From Pseudomonas sp. FP1742 (GTDB taxonomy: Bacteria; Pseudomonadota; Gammaproteobacteria; Pseudomonadales; Pseudomonadaceae), in NCBI RefSeq assembly GCF_030687145.1, contig NZ_CP117460.1, forward strand, positions 4,960,001 through 5,024,000: a DNA stretch of 64,000 nt. Direction: 5' to 3'. The notes below the pieces were generated by a model that was not told the origin of the DNA, made no database searches, and was given only the letters and a program-made list of their open reading frames with translations. Both the position numbers and the translations under genes were made by a program. Shown here in pieces: positions 1 through 8,278 of the stretch (positions are counted from its first letter, which is position 1; each line of letters starts with the position of its first letter).

Positions 1-604
1 CTGCTTCATAGGCACGGCGGAACATGTCGGTGTCGATCACCGCCGGACACACCGCGTTCACACGGATCTTTTTCTTGGCGTATTCGATGGCCGCCGATTT
101 GGTCAGGCCGATCACCGCGTGTTTCGAGGCTGCGTAAATACTCATCTTCGGCGCAGCGCCCAGGCCGGCGACCGAAGCGGTGTTGACGATCGCGCCGCCG
201 CCCTGGGCCAGCAGCAACGGCAACTGATACTTCATGCACAGCCAGACGCCTTTGACGTTAACGCCCATGATCGCGTCGAACTCATCGACCGTACCCTCGG
301 CCAGCTTGCCTTTTTCGATTTCGATGCCGGCATTGTTGAAGGCATAGTCGAGACGGCCGTAGGCATTCACAACCTCGTCCATCAGATTTTTTACTTCGCT
401 TTCCACGGTGACGTTGCAGCGCACGAAGGTCGCTTCGCCGCCGGCGGTACGAATCAGCGCCACCGTGCCTTCACCACCGGCCGTGTCCAGATCGGCCACC
501 ACCACTTTCAACCCTTCGGCGGCGAACGCCAAAGCGGTTGCGCGGCCAATGCCATTGGCCGCGCCCGTTACAACGGCAACCTGGCCGGAAAACGTCATGC
601 TCAT
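1..604 (-). CDS. SDR family oxidoreductase (C-terminus cut by window edge)
   Basis: This is a short-chain dehydrogenase/reductase read leftwards from an ATG at 604; its C-terminal end lies beyond the window. The Rossmann glycine motif TGAANGIG is at residues 13-20, the structural NNAG at 90-93, the catalytic Ser near 144 (NTAS) and the YxxxK pair at Tyr157/Lys161, so the enzyme should be an active NAD(P)-dependent alcohol or ketone oxidoreductase of the classical type. The substrate cannot be read from the sequence. It is divergent from the CurA-like reductase at 840, and the 235-bp gap between them holds a small dyad (AACGG-GCG-CCGTT, 723-735) that could be an operator. Confidence 0.9.
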   Translation of the reverse strand, partial: MSMTFSGQVAVVTGAANGIGRATALAFAAEGLKVVVADLDTAGGEGTVALIRTAGGEATFVRCNVTVESEVKNLMDEVVNAYGRLDYAFNNAGIEIEKGKLAEGTVDEFDAIMGVNVKGVWLCMKYQLPLLLAQGGGAIVNTASVAGLGAAPKMSIYAASKHAVIGLTKSAAIEYAKKKIRVNAVCPAVIDTDMFRRAYEA

Positions 605-839
605 TGTTATGTCCTCGAAGAGAAGAATGTGGGGAGTCACGTGTTTTCAGTTAGCCACAGCGCCCTGTGACACGGCAGCACTATCAGAAGGCCGGTTGGC
701 CGCCCATGAGTGGCAGTGATACAACGGGCGCCGTTACTATCACCGCACTGGATCGATGTGCATTCGCCGCGTCAGCCAACCTTGCAGCATCGTCCATGAA
801 GGTCTATCAACAAGACTTCATTCACCTTGAGTGCCTGCC

Positions 840-1844
840 ATGACTACCCAGACCAATCGCCAGTTCCTCCTCGCCAAACGTCCCGTGGGGCCAGCTACCC
901 GCGAGACGTTCACCTATCAAGAAGTACCGGTCGGCGAACCGGCGACGGGGCAGATCCTGGTCAAGAATGAATACCTGTCCCTGGACCCGGCCATGCGTGG
1001 CTGGATGAACGAGGGCAAGTCCTACATCCCGCCGGTCGGCATTGGTGAAGTGATGCGTGCATTGGGCGTAGGCAAAGTCATCGCCTCGAACAATCCGGGC
1101 TTTGCCGTGGGGGACTACGTCAACGGTGCCTTGGGTGTGCAGGATTACTTCCTTGGCGAGCCGCGAGGTTTCTACAAGGTCGATCCGAAACTGGCGCCAC
1201 TGCCGCGTTACTTATCCGCGCTGGGCATGACCGGGATGACTGCCTACTTTGCCTTGCTCGATGTCGGCGCGCCGAAAGCCGGCGACACCGTGGTGTTGTC
1301 GGGCGCGGCCGGTGCGGTGGGCAGCATTGCCGGGCAGATCGCCAAGATCAAAGGTTGCCGGGTGGTCGGCATTGCCGGCGGCGCGGACAAGTGCAAATTC
1401 CTGATTGATGAGCTGGGTTTTGACGGTGCCATCGACTACAAGAACGAAGACGTGATCGCCGGCCTCAAGCGTGAATGCCCGAAAGGTGTCGACGTGTATT
1501 TCGATAACGTCGGCGGCGATATTCTCGACGCCGTGCTCAGCCGTCTGAACATGAAGGCGCGGGTGGTGATTTGCGGTGCCATCAGCCAATACAACAACAA
1601 GGAAGCGGTCAAGGGCCCGGCCAACTATCTGTCGCTGCTGGTCAACCGCGCGCGGATGGAAGGCTTCGTGGTGATGGATTACGCCGCGCAGTTCGCCGCT
1701 GCCGGGCAGGAAATGGCCGGCTGGATGGCCAAGGGGCAGCTCAAGAGCAAGGAAGACATCGTCGAAGGACTGGAGACGTTTCCGGAGACACTGATGAAGT
1801 TGTTCAGCGGTGAGAACTTCGGAAAGTTGGTGTTGAAGGTTTAA
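840..1844 (+). CDS. NADP-dependent MDR-family oxidoreductase (CurA-like)
   Basis: This is a medium-chain reductase of about 334 residues, the usual size for the zinc-free CurA / leukotriene-B4-dehydrogenase / alkenal reductase branch, which reduces activated double bonds with NADPH. The N-terminus (RQFLLAKRPVG) and the nucleotide-binding stretch GAAGAVGSIAGQIAK near the middle are typical. No zinc-binding cysteine cluster is present. I start it at the ATG at 840; an in-frame GTG at 831 would add three residues. It runs opposite to the SDR gene and ends just before a REP pair that holds an insertion sequence. The exact substrate is unknown. Confidence 0.88.
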   Translation: MTTQTNRQFLLAKRPVGPATRETFTYQEVPVGEPATGQILVKNEYLSLDPAMRGWMNEGKSYIPPVGIGEVMRALGVGKVIASNNPGFAVGDYVNGALGVQDYFLGEPRGFYKVDPKLAPLPRYLSALGMTGMTAYFALLDVGAPKAGDTVVLSGAAGAVGSIAGQIAKIKGCRVVGIAGGADKCKFLIDELGFDGAIDYKNEDVIAGLKRECPKGVDVYFDNVGGDILDAVLSRLNMKARVVICGAISQYNNKEAVKGPANYLSLLVNRARMEGFVVMDYAAQFAAAGQEMAGWMAKGQLKSKEDIVEGLETFPETLMKLFSGENFGKLVLKV

Positions 1845-1872
1845 CCCGGTATCTGAAGCATCCACAAACCAA

Positions 1873-1956
1873 TGTGGGAGCGGGCTTGCTCGCGAAGGCG
1901 GCATGTCAGTCAACGATAATGTCGACTGATATGCCGCCTTCGCGAGCAAGCCCGCT
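1873..1956. repeat. REP pair, interrupted on its right side by an IS110 element
   Basis: Two inverted copies of the window's commonest REP unit (GTGGGAGCGGGCTTGCTCGCG and its complement) flank a short spacer. The right arm stops at CCCGCT (1956) and resumes at 3123 as CTCCCACATTTGGATCT. Joining the two sides restores the sequence of uninterrupted copies elsewhere, for example 41948-41975. Confidence 0.93.
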
Positions 1957-1959
1957 TGT

Positions 1960-2150
1960 ATGTTTAGACTTGAAGGGGTGGGTGGGACTAAAAGCCCGAT
2001 TCTGACTCTAGCCAGTACAGACCGTGGGAGACTTCGTCCCACCCCTTCTACCTAAAAGCGCCAATAAGGAATTCATCGGCTAGGCCGACGATAGAGACAA
2101 GCCAGCGCAACGGTAGACCCCAACAAGCTCTTAAACCCTAGCTCCGAGGA
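1960..2150 (+). ncRNA. Predicted IS110 bridge RNA (target and donor guides readable)
   Basis: The non-coding left end folds as a bridge RNA. An 11-bp outer stem (GAAGGGGTGGG at 1972-1982 with CCCACCCCTTC at 2038-2048) closes an internal loop. The left guide AAGCCCG (1992-1998) equals the left target strand. The right guide GTGGGAG (2024-2030) is complementary to CTCCCAC at 3123-3129, including the CT core. Between the guides is an apical stem (TCTG-ACT / AGT-a-CAGA, 2001-2021). Further on, a second stem (GCTAGG 2079-2084 / CCTAGC 2137-2142) encloses ATAGA (2091-2095, matching the right end of the element) and ACAAG (2123-2127, complementary to CTTGT at 1955-1959), a plausible but weaker donor loop. 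The RNA ends are estimated. Confidence 0.8.
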
Positions 2151-2156
2151 TTCGTC

Positions 2157-3119
2157 ATGACAATCCTTACTTCGCAAGCGGTCGTGGGTGTTGATGTGGC
2201 CAAGGCTGAGGTGCTCGTCTATCGCGCCGATCTGCAAACCACACAAGCCATCTCCAATAATCGAGCAGCACTCAAACGTTGGCTCAAGACGCTGCCCGCC
2301 AAAAGTGGCATTGCCGTTGAGGCCACCAACATTTACCACTTGGACACGGTTGAGTTGGCCTATGAGTTGGGTCATCAGGTCTACGTCGTGGACGGTTATC
2401 GCTTGAGTCATTACCGCCGCAGTGTCGGCCAACGAGCTAAAAATGATCCGTGTGATGCTCGTCTTCTGGCTCGGTATCTGGCGCATGAACAGGGTGGGTT
2501 ACGCGCTTGGAGCCCGCCGCCCAAGGCTTACAAGGCCCTGCAAAGCCTGCTTCATCGACGGGCAGCACTGATCAAGGCGCGTGTCAGCCTGGCTCAGAGC
2601 TGGGCCAATGAGCCGCGCCTGGAAGAAGAGCTGAAATGTCTGATGGAGACGTTTAAGCGCTCGGATTTGGCCATTCAAAAACAGCTGCGTGACCTGAGCA
2701 AAGAGGCCGGAGCCGCCGAAAATATTGAGCGTTGCAAGGCCATTGAAGGCGTTGGTGTACTGACGGCAACTGGATTTGCGACGGCTTTTTTGCGTGGCGA
2801 GTTTAAGGACAGCAATGCCTTCATCGCTTTTTTGGGCATGGACTTGAGGGTCGATGACTCGGGAAAAAAGACGGGGAGTCGCAGTCTGACCAAGAAAGGG
2901 GATCCGGAAATACGACGTCTGGCCCACAACTCGGCCATGGCCGCCTGTCGTTCAGCGACCTGGAAACCATTTTATGAAGGGTACCTGGCCAGAGGTTTCA
3001 AGAGGACTCAGGCCCTGGTAATCCTTGCCCGAAAACTCGCCCGGGTGGCGTTCGCTCTGATGAAAAACCAGAGCGAATACCAACCGAATCGACCGTTGCA
3101 GGGTTGTCCTGCAACATAG
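2157..3119 (+). CDS. IS110-family transposase (DEDD recombinase)
   Basis: This 320-residue recombinase appears complete. The N-terminal RuvC-like DEDD domain shows Asp13 (VGVDVAK), Glu55 (AVEATNIY) and Asp97/Asp100 (KNDPCDARLL). The C-terminal Transposase_20 domain (about 193-280) contains EGVGVLTATGF, FLGMDLRVDDSG and SRSLTKKGD; serines 241 and 243 lie in the region where IS110 enzymes carry the catalytic serine, though which one acts here is inference. Family members excise and insert DNA through an RNA-guided complex with the bridge RNA encoded just upstream. No frameshift or stop is seen, so the element may be active. Confidence 0.95.
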   Translation: MTILTSQAVVGVDVAKAEVLVYRADLQTTQAISNNRAALKRWLKTLPAKSGIAVEATNIYHLDTVELAYELGHQVYVVDGYRLSHYRRSVGQRAKNDPCDARLLARYLAHEQGGLRAWSPPPKAYKALQSLLHRRAALIKARVSLAQSWANEPRLEEELKCLMETFKRSDLAIQKQLRDLSKEAGAAENIERCKAIEGVGVLTATGFATAFLRGEFKDSNAFIAFLGMDLRVDDSGKKTGSRSLTKKGDPEIRRLAHNSAMAACRSATWKPFYEGYLARGFKRTQALVILARKLARVAFALMKNQSEYQPNRPLQGCPAT

Positions 3120-3150
3120 AATCTCCCACATTTGGATCTGCGGCGTTTGG

Positions 3151-3849
3151 TTAAGCGAGTTCTGCGACGACCGCCGCCAACGCCTTCGCCGGATCCGCTG
3201 CCTGGCTGATCGGACGGCCGATCACCAGATAGTCGGAACCGGCCTCCAGCGCCTGACGCGGGGTCAGGATGCGGCGCTGATCGTCCTGGGCGCTGCCCGC
3301 CGGACGAATCCCCGGGGTCACCAGTTGCAGCGACGGGTGAGCGGTTTTCAGGGCCCGGGCTTCCAGGGCCGAGCAGACCAGACCGTCCATCCCGGCTTTT
3401 TCCGCCAGCGCGGCCAGGCGCAGCACCTGCTCCTGCGGCTCGATGTCCAGGCCGATACCCGCCAGATCCTCACGCTCCATGCTGGTCAGCACGGTCACGC
3501 CGATCAACAGCGGTTTCGGACCGCTGCGCTGATCAAGCACGTCACGGCAGGCGGCCATCATGCGCAGACCGCCGGAACAGTGCACATTGACCATCCATAC
3601 GCCCATTTCCGCAGCCGCCTTGACGGCCATGGCGGTGGTGTTCGGGATGTCATGGAACTTGAGGTCCAGGAACACTTCGAAACCCTTGTCGCGCAAGGTG
3701 CCGACGATTTCCGAAGCGCAACTGGTAAACAGTTCTTTACCGACTTTGACCCGGCACAGTTTCGGGTCCAGTTGATCGGCCAGCTTCAATGCGGCGTCAC
3801 GGGTGGGGAAATCCAGGGCGACGATGATAGGCGTCTGGCAGGCGGACAT
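3151..3849 (-). CDS. pyrF: Orotidine 5'-phosphate decarboxylase
   Basis: PyrF converts OMP to UMP, the last step of de novo pyrimidine synthesis, in the cytosol. The 232-residue product starting at MSACQTPIIVALDFPT has the usual length. The catalytic K/D-x-K-x-x-D signature is visible as FLDLKFHDIPNT, and the C-terminal phosphate-binding region as TPGIRPAG and YLVIGRPIS. An upstream in-frame ATG at 3885 would add 12 residues with no family support, so 3849 is chosen. Only about 25 bp separate its stop from the right end of the IS, which could therefore affect its 3' end but not its coding sequence. Confidence 0.96.
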   Translation of the reverse strand: MSACQTPIIVALDFPTRDAALKLADQLDPKLCRVKVGKELFTSCASEIVGTLRDKGFEVFLDLKFHDIPNTTAMAVKAAAEMGVWMVNVHCSGGLRMMAACRDVLDQRSGPKPLLIGVTVLTSMEREDLAGIGLDIEPQEQVLRLAALAEKAGMDGLVCSALEARALKTAHPSLQLVTPGIRPAGSAQDDQRRILTPRQALEAGSDYLVIGRPISQAADPAKALAAVVAELA

Positions 3850-4129
3850 GAGTGGGCTCTCAGGCAAGTCGAAATCGGCGCGCATTGTAGCGGAACCAGC
3901 GGCGCTGCGGGACCCGATGATCGGTAATTCGTCGTCGCGGCTCAGGCAAGACTAGCTGCTGCGGCAATTGTGTCGAGCCCGATACACACACGACACGCCC
4001 ACAACACCCTTCAACGCTACCCTCGCCAGCCGCAACAAATCCTACAGCACTTCCCGCCTCACGGCCGGACGCCTATGCTGAAGCCACAACCTCGCAGCCT
4101 ATCTTTGTGGTTGGCAGCCTACCTGGCAG
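3850..4129. other. Divergent intergenic region pyrF / response regulator
   Basis: This 280-bp region separates pyrF (leftward) and the two-component pair (rightward) and must hold both promoters. I see no clear REP, terminator or strong palindrome in it. Confidence 0.5.
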
Positions 4130-4900
4130 ATGAACGCACGCATGCACAACACCCCAGCACCTCTGAACGACGATCAAAAAGCGCCGGCCGATGACAAACG
4201 CTGGAGCATTCGCGCCCTGATCGTCGACGATGACGTCCCGATCCGCGAACTGATGATCGACTACCTGGCCCGATTCAATATCCACGCCAGCGGCGTCTCC
4301 GATGGCGCCGCCATGCGTCAGGCGCTGCAAGCCGAACATTTCGACGTGGTGGTACTCGATCTGATGCTGCCGGGCGAAGATGGCTTGTCGCTGTGTCGCT
4401 GGCTGCGCGCCGAATCGGACATCCCGATCCTGATGCTCACCGCTCGCTGCGAACCCACCGACCGGATCATCGGCCTGGAACTGGGTGCCGACGACTACAT
4501 GGCCAAGCCGTTCGAGCCGCGAGAACTGGTCGCACGAATTCAGACCATTCTGCGTCGGGTGCGCGATGACCGCACCGAACAGCGTGCGAATATTCGCTTC
4601 GACAACTGGCGATTGAACAGCGTGCTGCGCCAGTTGATCGCCGCCGATGGCCTGGTGGTGCCGTTGTCCAACGCCGAGTTCCGCTTGCTCTGGGTGTTCA
4701 TCGAACGTCCGCGCCGGGTGCTCAGCCGCGAACAACTGCTGGACGCCGCACGCGGTCGCTCGATCGAAGCGTTTGATCGCAGCATCGATCTGCTGGTGTC
4801 GCGCCTGCGCCAGAAACTGGGCGACGACCCGAAAGCCCCGCAACTGATCAAGACCGTTCGTGGTGAGGGTTATCTGTTCGACGCACGAGACATCGGCTGA
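4130..4900 (+). CDS. OmpR-family two-component response regulator
   Basis: This DNA-binding response regulator of 256 residues has a receiver domain (about 28-140) with acidic pocket DDD, phospho-acceptor Asp77 (VLDLMLPGEDG) and the conserved Lys in ADDYMAKPF, followed by an OmpR/PhoB winged helix ending in TVRGEGYLFDAR. The first 25 residues are a non-conserved tail, so the true start may be 4142 (second Met). Its stop overlaps the start of the sensor kinase (TGATG at 4898-4902), so the two are co-translated. The input signal is unknown. Confidence 0.93.
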   Translation: MNARMHNTPAPLNDDQKAPADDKRWSIRALIVDDDVPIRELMIDYLARFNIHASGVSDGAAMRQALQAEHFDVVVLDLMLPGEDGLSLCRWLRAESDIPILMLTARCEPTDRIIGLELGADDYMAKPFEPRELVARIQTILRRVRDDRTEQRANIRFDNWRLNSVLRQLIAADGLVVPLSNAEFRLLWVFIERPRRVLSREQLLDAARGRSIEAFDRSIDLLVSRLRQKLGDDPKAPQLIKTVRGEGYLFDARDIG

Positions 4901-5952
4901 TGCGTGCGCGCTTCGATACGCTGTTCGGCCGCCTGTTTGGCATGCTGCTGGTGGCGATCGTACTGGCGCATTTGTTAGCGTTCTTCTGGTTCAAGTATTA
5001 CGGGCCGCCCCCGCCTCCCCCTCCGCCAGCAGAGTTTTCCGGGCGCTTCGACGGCCCCCCCCCGCCGATGGACCCGCGCTTGGGCAATCGACCGCCTCGG
5101 CCGTGGTTCGGCGGGCCACTGGTGCCGCTGACGTTTCAGTTTGTCTCGCTGATCATTGCCGCCTGGTACGGCGCCAGGCTCTTGACCCGGCCGATTCAGC
5201 GCCTGAGCGACGCGGCCGAGCGCCTGAGTGAAAATCTCGACAGCCCGCCGCTGGATGAGTCCGGCCCACGGGAGGCGCGGCAAGCGGCACACACCTTCAA
5301 CCTGATGCAAAAACGCATTCTTGAGCAAATGCAGCAGCGTTCGCGAATGCTCGGCGCCGTGTCCCATGACCTGCGCACACCGCTGTCGCGACTCAAGCTG
5401 CGGCTGGAACAGATCGACGACGACAAGCTGCAAGGCCAGATGCGTCAGGATCTGGACGACATGATCGGCATGCTCGACTCCACCCTCACCTACCTGCACG
5501 AACAGCGCACCAGCGAGGCGCCACAATGGATGGACGTGCAGGCGCTGGTGGAGTCCCTGAGCGAAAACGCCCAGGACCAGGGCGCCGACGTTGAGAGCAG
5601 CGGCCATTGCACGCCATTGGAAGTACAGCCGATGGCCTTGCGCTCGTGCATCAACAACCTGCTGGACAACGCCTTGCGTTATGCCGGAGACGCGCTGATC
5701 ACGCTTGAGGACAGCCGCGAGGAACTGGTGATCCGGGTCATCGACCATGGCCCGGGGATCGCGGCGGATAAACGTGAAGCGGTGTTTGAACCATTCTTTC
5801 GCCTGGAAGGTTCGCGTAATCGCAACTCCGGCGGTGTCGGCCTGGGCATGACCATCGCCCGGGAAGCAGCGGAGCGTCTGGGCGGGCAACTGAGCCTGGA
5901 AGAAACCCCCGGCGGTGGTTTGACCGCTGTCATCCGTTTGCCTCGCGTCTAA
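4900..5952 (+). CDS. Sensor histidine kinase with proline-rich periplasmic loop
   Basis: This inner-membrane kinase of 350 residues is the partner of the regulator that overlaps it by 1 bp. Order of parts: membrane helix (about 10-28), a short periplasmic loop of about 50 residues very rich in proline (runs of PPPP at about 31-60), second helix, HAMP, HisKA with phospho-acceptor His156 (GAVSHDLRTPLSRLKLR), then HATPase with NNLLDNALRYA, DHGPGI and GGVGLGM boxes. The loop is too small for a folded ligand domain, so it may sense ions, envelope state or a partner protein. The next gene, a calcium-binding-type protein, also has polyproline linkers. Confidence 0.93.
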   Translation: MRARFDTLFGRLFGMLLVAIVLAHLLAFFWFKYYGPPPPPPPPAEFSGRFDGPPPPMDPRLGNRPPRPWFGGPLVPLTFQFVSLIIAAWYGARLLTRPIQRLSDAAERLSENLDSPPLDESGPREARQAAHTFNLMQKRILEQMQQRSRMLGAVSHDLRTPLSRLKLRLEQIDDDKLQGQMRQDLDDMIGMLDSTLTYLHEQRTSEAPQWMDVQALVESLSENAQDQGADVESSGHCTPLEVQPMALRSCINNLLDNALRYAGDALITLEDSREELVIRVIDHGPGIAADKREAVFEPFFRLEGSRNRNSGGVGLGMTIAREAAERLGGQLSLEETPGGGLTAVIRLPRV

Positions 5953-5969
5953 GCCACAACGACTCCCCC

Positions 5970-6058
5970 GTGGGAGCGGGCTTGCTCGCGAAGAGGCTGT
6001 GTCAGTGAACTTCAATGTTGCCTGATACACCGCTTTCGCGGGCAAGCCCGCTCCCACA
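5970..6058. repeat. REP pair (GTGGGAGCGGGCTTGCTCGCG type)
   Basis: Inverted REP units TGGGAGCGGGCTTGCTCGCG and CGCGGGCAAGCCCGCTCCCA flank a spacer. The pair lies between the sensor kinase and the EF-hand gene and may form a stem in transcripts. The right arm contains an intact match to the IS110 target sequence. Confidence 0.92.
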
Positions 6059-6085
6059 GGATCTGCGCCTGGCCTGGTGCTTGTG

Positions 6086-6101
6086 TGTACCGGACGGTAC
6101 A
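6086..6101. promoter_or_regulatory. Operator-like dyad upstream of the EF-hand gene
   Basis: TGTACCG-GA-CGGTACA is a perfect 7+2+7 inverted repeat 86 bp before the EF-hand start codon. Its size suits a TetR-type repressor. No regulator gene is adjacent, so the assignment is only inference. Confidence 0.4.
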
Positions 6102-6186
6102 AACCCCACATACCCACGATAACTTGCCCCTTGAGGCTGCAAAAGCCGGTGCACCCACCGGTTTCCCATTCCAAGGAGTGAGCACA

Positions 6187-7035
6187 ATGATCGGTAGTGT
6201 CAGCAACTACACGAGCTATACCAGCACCAGCAGCACCTCCACCAACAGCGCCCGCAGCCAGCAGTTCCAGAAAGAACTGCTCGCCAAACTCGACAACAAC
6301 AGCGACGGAGCGGTGGATCAGGACGAACTCAAGAACGCCCTGTCGCAGAAATCCGACGACGGTCTGCTGGTCAGCCTGAGCAAGAACTTCAGCGATCTGG
6401 ACAGTGACGAAAGCGGCAGCCTGAGCAGTGAAGAAATGGCCGCGATGGCCCCTCCGCCGCCACCGAGCGATCAGGCCCCGAACACCGAACTGGCCGATGC
6501 ACTGATCAGCGCTCTGGACACAGACGGCGACGGCGCCATCAACAGCGATGAGCTGAGCAATGGCCTGACCAGCGCCGGCAGCACGGCCGACAGCACGGAA
6601 ATCTTCTCGGCCCTGGACAAGAACGAAGACGGCACTGTCAGCCAGGACGAGCTCGCCGCCAGCCTGACCCCGCCGCCACCGCCACCTCAGCAGATGTCCA
6701 GCGAAGAACTGTTCAGCCAGCTCGACGCCGACAGCGATGGCAGTGTCACCGCCACGGAACTGAGCAGCGCGTTGCAGGCCAGCGACAGCACTTCATCGAC
6801 CTCCACCGACACCAGCGCCGCGTTGCTCAAAGTGCTCGATAGCGACAGCAGCGGTGGTGTCAACAGCGATGAACTGAAAGCCGCCCTGCAAGCCGGCCGC
6901 GAGCAGAATTCCGACAGCTCGACCCATCAGCTCAACGTGACCGAAGCCCTGAACAAAATGATTGCCAACCTGAGCAAGCAATACTCGCTCGACAATGTGG
7001 CGACCGTGGGCAAACACCTGAACGTGGTCACTTAA
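6187..7035 (+). CDS. EF-hand protein with six calcium-binding loops
   Basis: The 282-residue product holds six canonical 12-residue EF-hand loops of the D-x-D/N-x-D/S-G-x-x-x-x-x-E form, starting at about residues 36, 72, 111, 144, 180 and 218 (for example DTDGDGAINSDE). Two polyproline linkers (about 89-93 and 162-167) divide them into pairs. The N-terminus is Ser/Thr-rich with no obvious signal peptide, so its location is uncertain. ATG 6187 has a good ribosome site (AAGGAG). It probably binds calcium as a buffer or sensor; no enzymatic domain is seen. It follows a two-component pair but is separated from it by a REP pair and a possible operator. Confidence 0.92.
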   Translation: MIGSVSNYTSYTSTSSTSTNSARSQQFQKELLAKLDNNSDGAVDQDELKNALSQKSDDGLLVSLSKNFSDLDSDESGSLSSEEMAAMAPPPPPSDQAPNTELADALISALDTDGDGAINSDELSNGLTSAGSTADSTEIFSALDKNEDGTVSQDELAASLTPPPPPPQQMSSEELFSQLDADSDGSVTATELSSALQASDSTSSTSTDTSAALLKVLDSDSSGGVNSDELKAALQAGREQNSDSSTHQLNVTEALNKMIANLSKQYSLDNVATVGKHLNVVT

Positions 7036-7043
7036 GTCAAAAA

Positions 7044-7121
7044 GCATCGCGAGCAGGCTCGCTCCCATATGGGTTTGTGTCGGCCACAAAATAAGCGTGG
7101 GGGCGAGCCTGCTCGCGATGC
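7044..7121. repeat. Inverted repeat pair (GCATCGCGAGCAGGCTCGCTCCC type)
   Basis: Two facing copies of a second REP family lie between the EF-hand gene and the converging transporter gene. They could act as a bidirectional transcript end. Confidence 0.85.
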
Positions 7122-7140
7122 CTAAGCCCCAACAAAAAAC

Positions 7141-8196
7141 TCAGGGCTGGCGATCCTCAACCCGAGCCTGACTCTTGCTCCAATCGGTCAGCAGGCTGTA
7201 AGCCACGGCCAACAACGTCGGGCCGATGAACAGACCGATAAACCCGAACGCTATCAACCCGCCAAACACCCCCAGCAGCACAATCACCAACGGCAAATTC
7301 CCGCCCCGGCTGATCAGGTACGGCTTAAGCACATTGTCGACCCCGCTGATGATGAACATCCCCCAAATCCCGAGGAACACCGCCATCCCGTATTCGCCCT
7401 TCCAGGCCAGCCACGCCGTGGCCGGAATCCACACCAGCGGTGGCCCCATCGGAATCAGACTCAGCAAAAACGTCACAATCCCCAGCACCAACGCCCCAGG
7501 CACGCCGGCAATCAGGAAGCCGATCAACGCCAGCACCGCCTGGGCCGCCGCTGTACCGATCACCCCGTTAACCACTCGCTGCACGGTGCCCGCCACCAAT
7601 TCGATGTAATACCCGGCGCGGTCACCGATCAACCGCTCCAGCAACCCATGGACAAATACCGCCAACCTTGGCCCGTCCCGGTAGAAAAAGAACACGAAGA
7701 CAATACTCAGCGTCAGCTCGAGAATCCCGCCGCCAATCTGCGCGCTGCGCGCCAGCAACCAGTTGCCGACCTGCCCCAGATACGGCTTGATCGCCAGCAT
7801 CATCGCCGCGCCCTGCTGATCGATGCTGTTCCAGATCCCTACCAATCGCTCGCCGACCAGGGGAATACTGCCCACCCAGACCGGTGCTTCGGGCAGACCA
7901 TCGACTTGCACATCCTTGATGAACGCCGTGGCATCGCGCACGTGGTCCGCCAAGTTGAACCCCAGCCACACCAGCGGTGCCGCCACCAGCAGCATCCAGC
8001 CGAGTGTCAGCAACAGCGCCGCCAGGGATTCACGGCCATTGAGCCAGCGGGTCAACAGACGCATCAACGGCCAACTGGCAAACGCCAGCACCGCGCCCCA
8101 GAACAGCGCCGACCAGAATGGCGCCATCACCCATAAACTCGCGCCAAACAGCACCAGGAGCAGTATCTGCACCAACAGCCGATCGTTATTGAGCAT
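7141..8196 (-). CDS. AI-2E family transporter (PerM/YdiK-like membrane protein)
   Basis: The 351-residue polytopic membrane protein has two N-terminal helices (about 8-45), another near 60-80, a central soluble stretch, then helices to the C-terminus. The late GVPGALVLGIVTFLLSLIPMGPPLVW and GLFIGPTLLA stretches are typical of the AI-2E/UPF0118 transporter family. Members have been linked to autoinducer export or Na+/H+ antiport, but the substrate here is not knowable. It stands alone, downstream of a leftward operon and a hairpin at 8244-8270. Confidence 0.9.
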   Translation of the reverse strand: MLNNDRLLVQILLLVLFGASLWVMAPFWSALFWGAVLAFASWPLMRLLTRWLNGRESLAALLLTLGWMLLVAAPLVWLGFNLADHVRDATAFIKDVQVDGLPEAPVWVGSIPLVGERLVGIWNSIDQQGAAMMLAIKPYLGQVGNWLLARSAQIGGGILELTLSIVFVFFFYRDGPRLAVFVHGLLERLIGDRAGYYIELVAGTVQRVVNGVIGTAAAQAVLALIGFLIAGVPGALVLGIVTFLLSLIPMGPPLVWIPATAWLAWKGEYGMAVFLGIWGMFIISGVDNVLKPYLISRGGNLPLVIVLLGVFGGLIAFGFIGLFIGPTLLAVAYSLLTDWSKSQARVEDRQP

Positions 8197-8243
8197 GTAA
8201 TATCCCGAAAAAAGTCAGCCGGACACGTCAGTCAGCAAAGAGT

Positions 8244-8270
8244 AGGCGAACGCGCCGAACGCGTTCGCCT
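8244..8270 (-). terminator. Hairpin after the DUF4892 gene
   Basis: A perfect 11-bp stem (AGGCGAACGCG / CGCGTTCGCCT, loop CCGAA) lies just past the leftward operon end. The tail is only weakly T-rich, so it may be an attenuated terminator or an RNA 3'-end stabiliser. Confidence 0.5.
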
Positions 8271-8278
8271 TATGAAGC

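Larger units (their letters stand above)
1957..3124 (+). mobile_element. IS110-family insertion sequence in a REP
   Basis: The ends are placed by comparison with intact REP copies: left flank ...AAGCCCG-CT at 1955-1956, right flank CT-CCCACATTT at 3123. A CT dinucleotide is present at both junctions, as expected of the IS110 core rather than a normal target-site duplication. The element is about 1.17 kb, with about 200 nt of non-coding left end, one transposase gene and almost no right end, which is the layout of the IS110 subgroup (IS621-like). A perfect hairpin (GTTGCAGG / CCTGCAAC, 3095-3115) overlaps the end of the transposase gene. No long terminal inverted repeats are visible. Confidence 0.9.
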
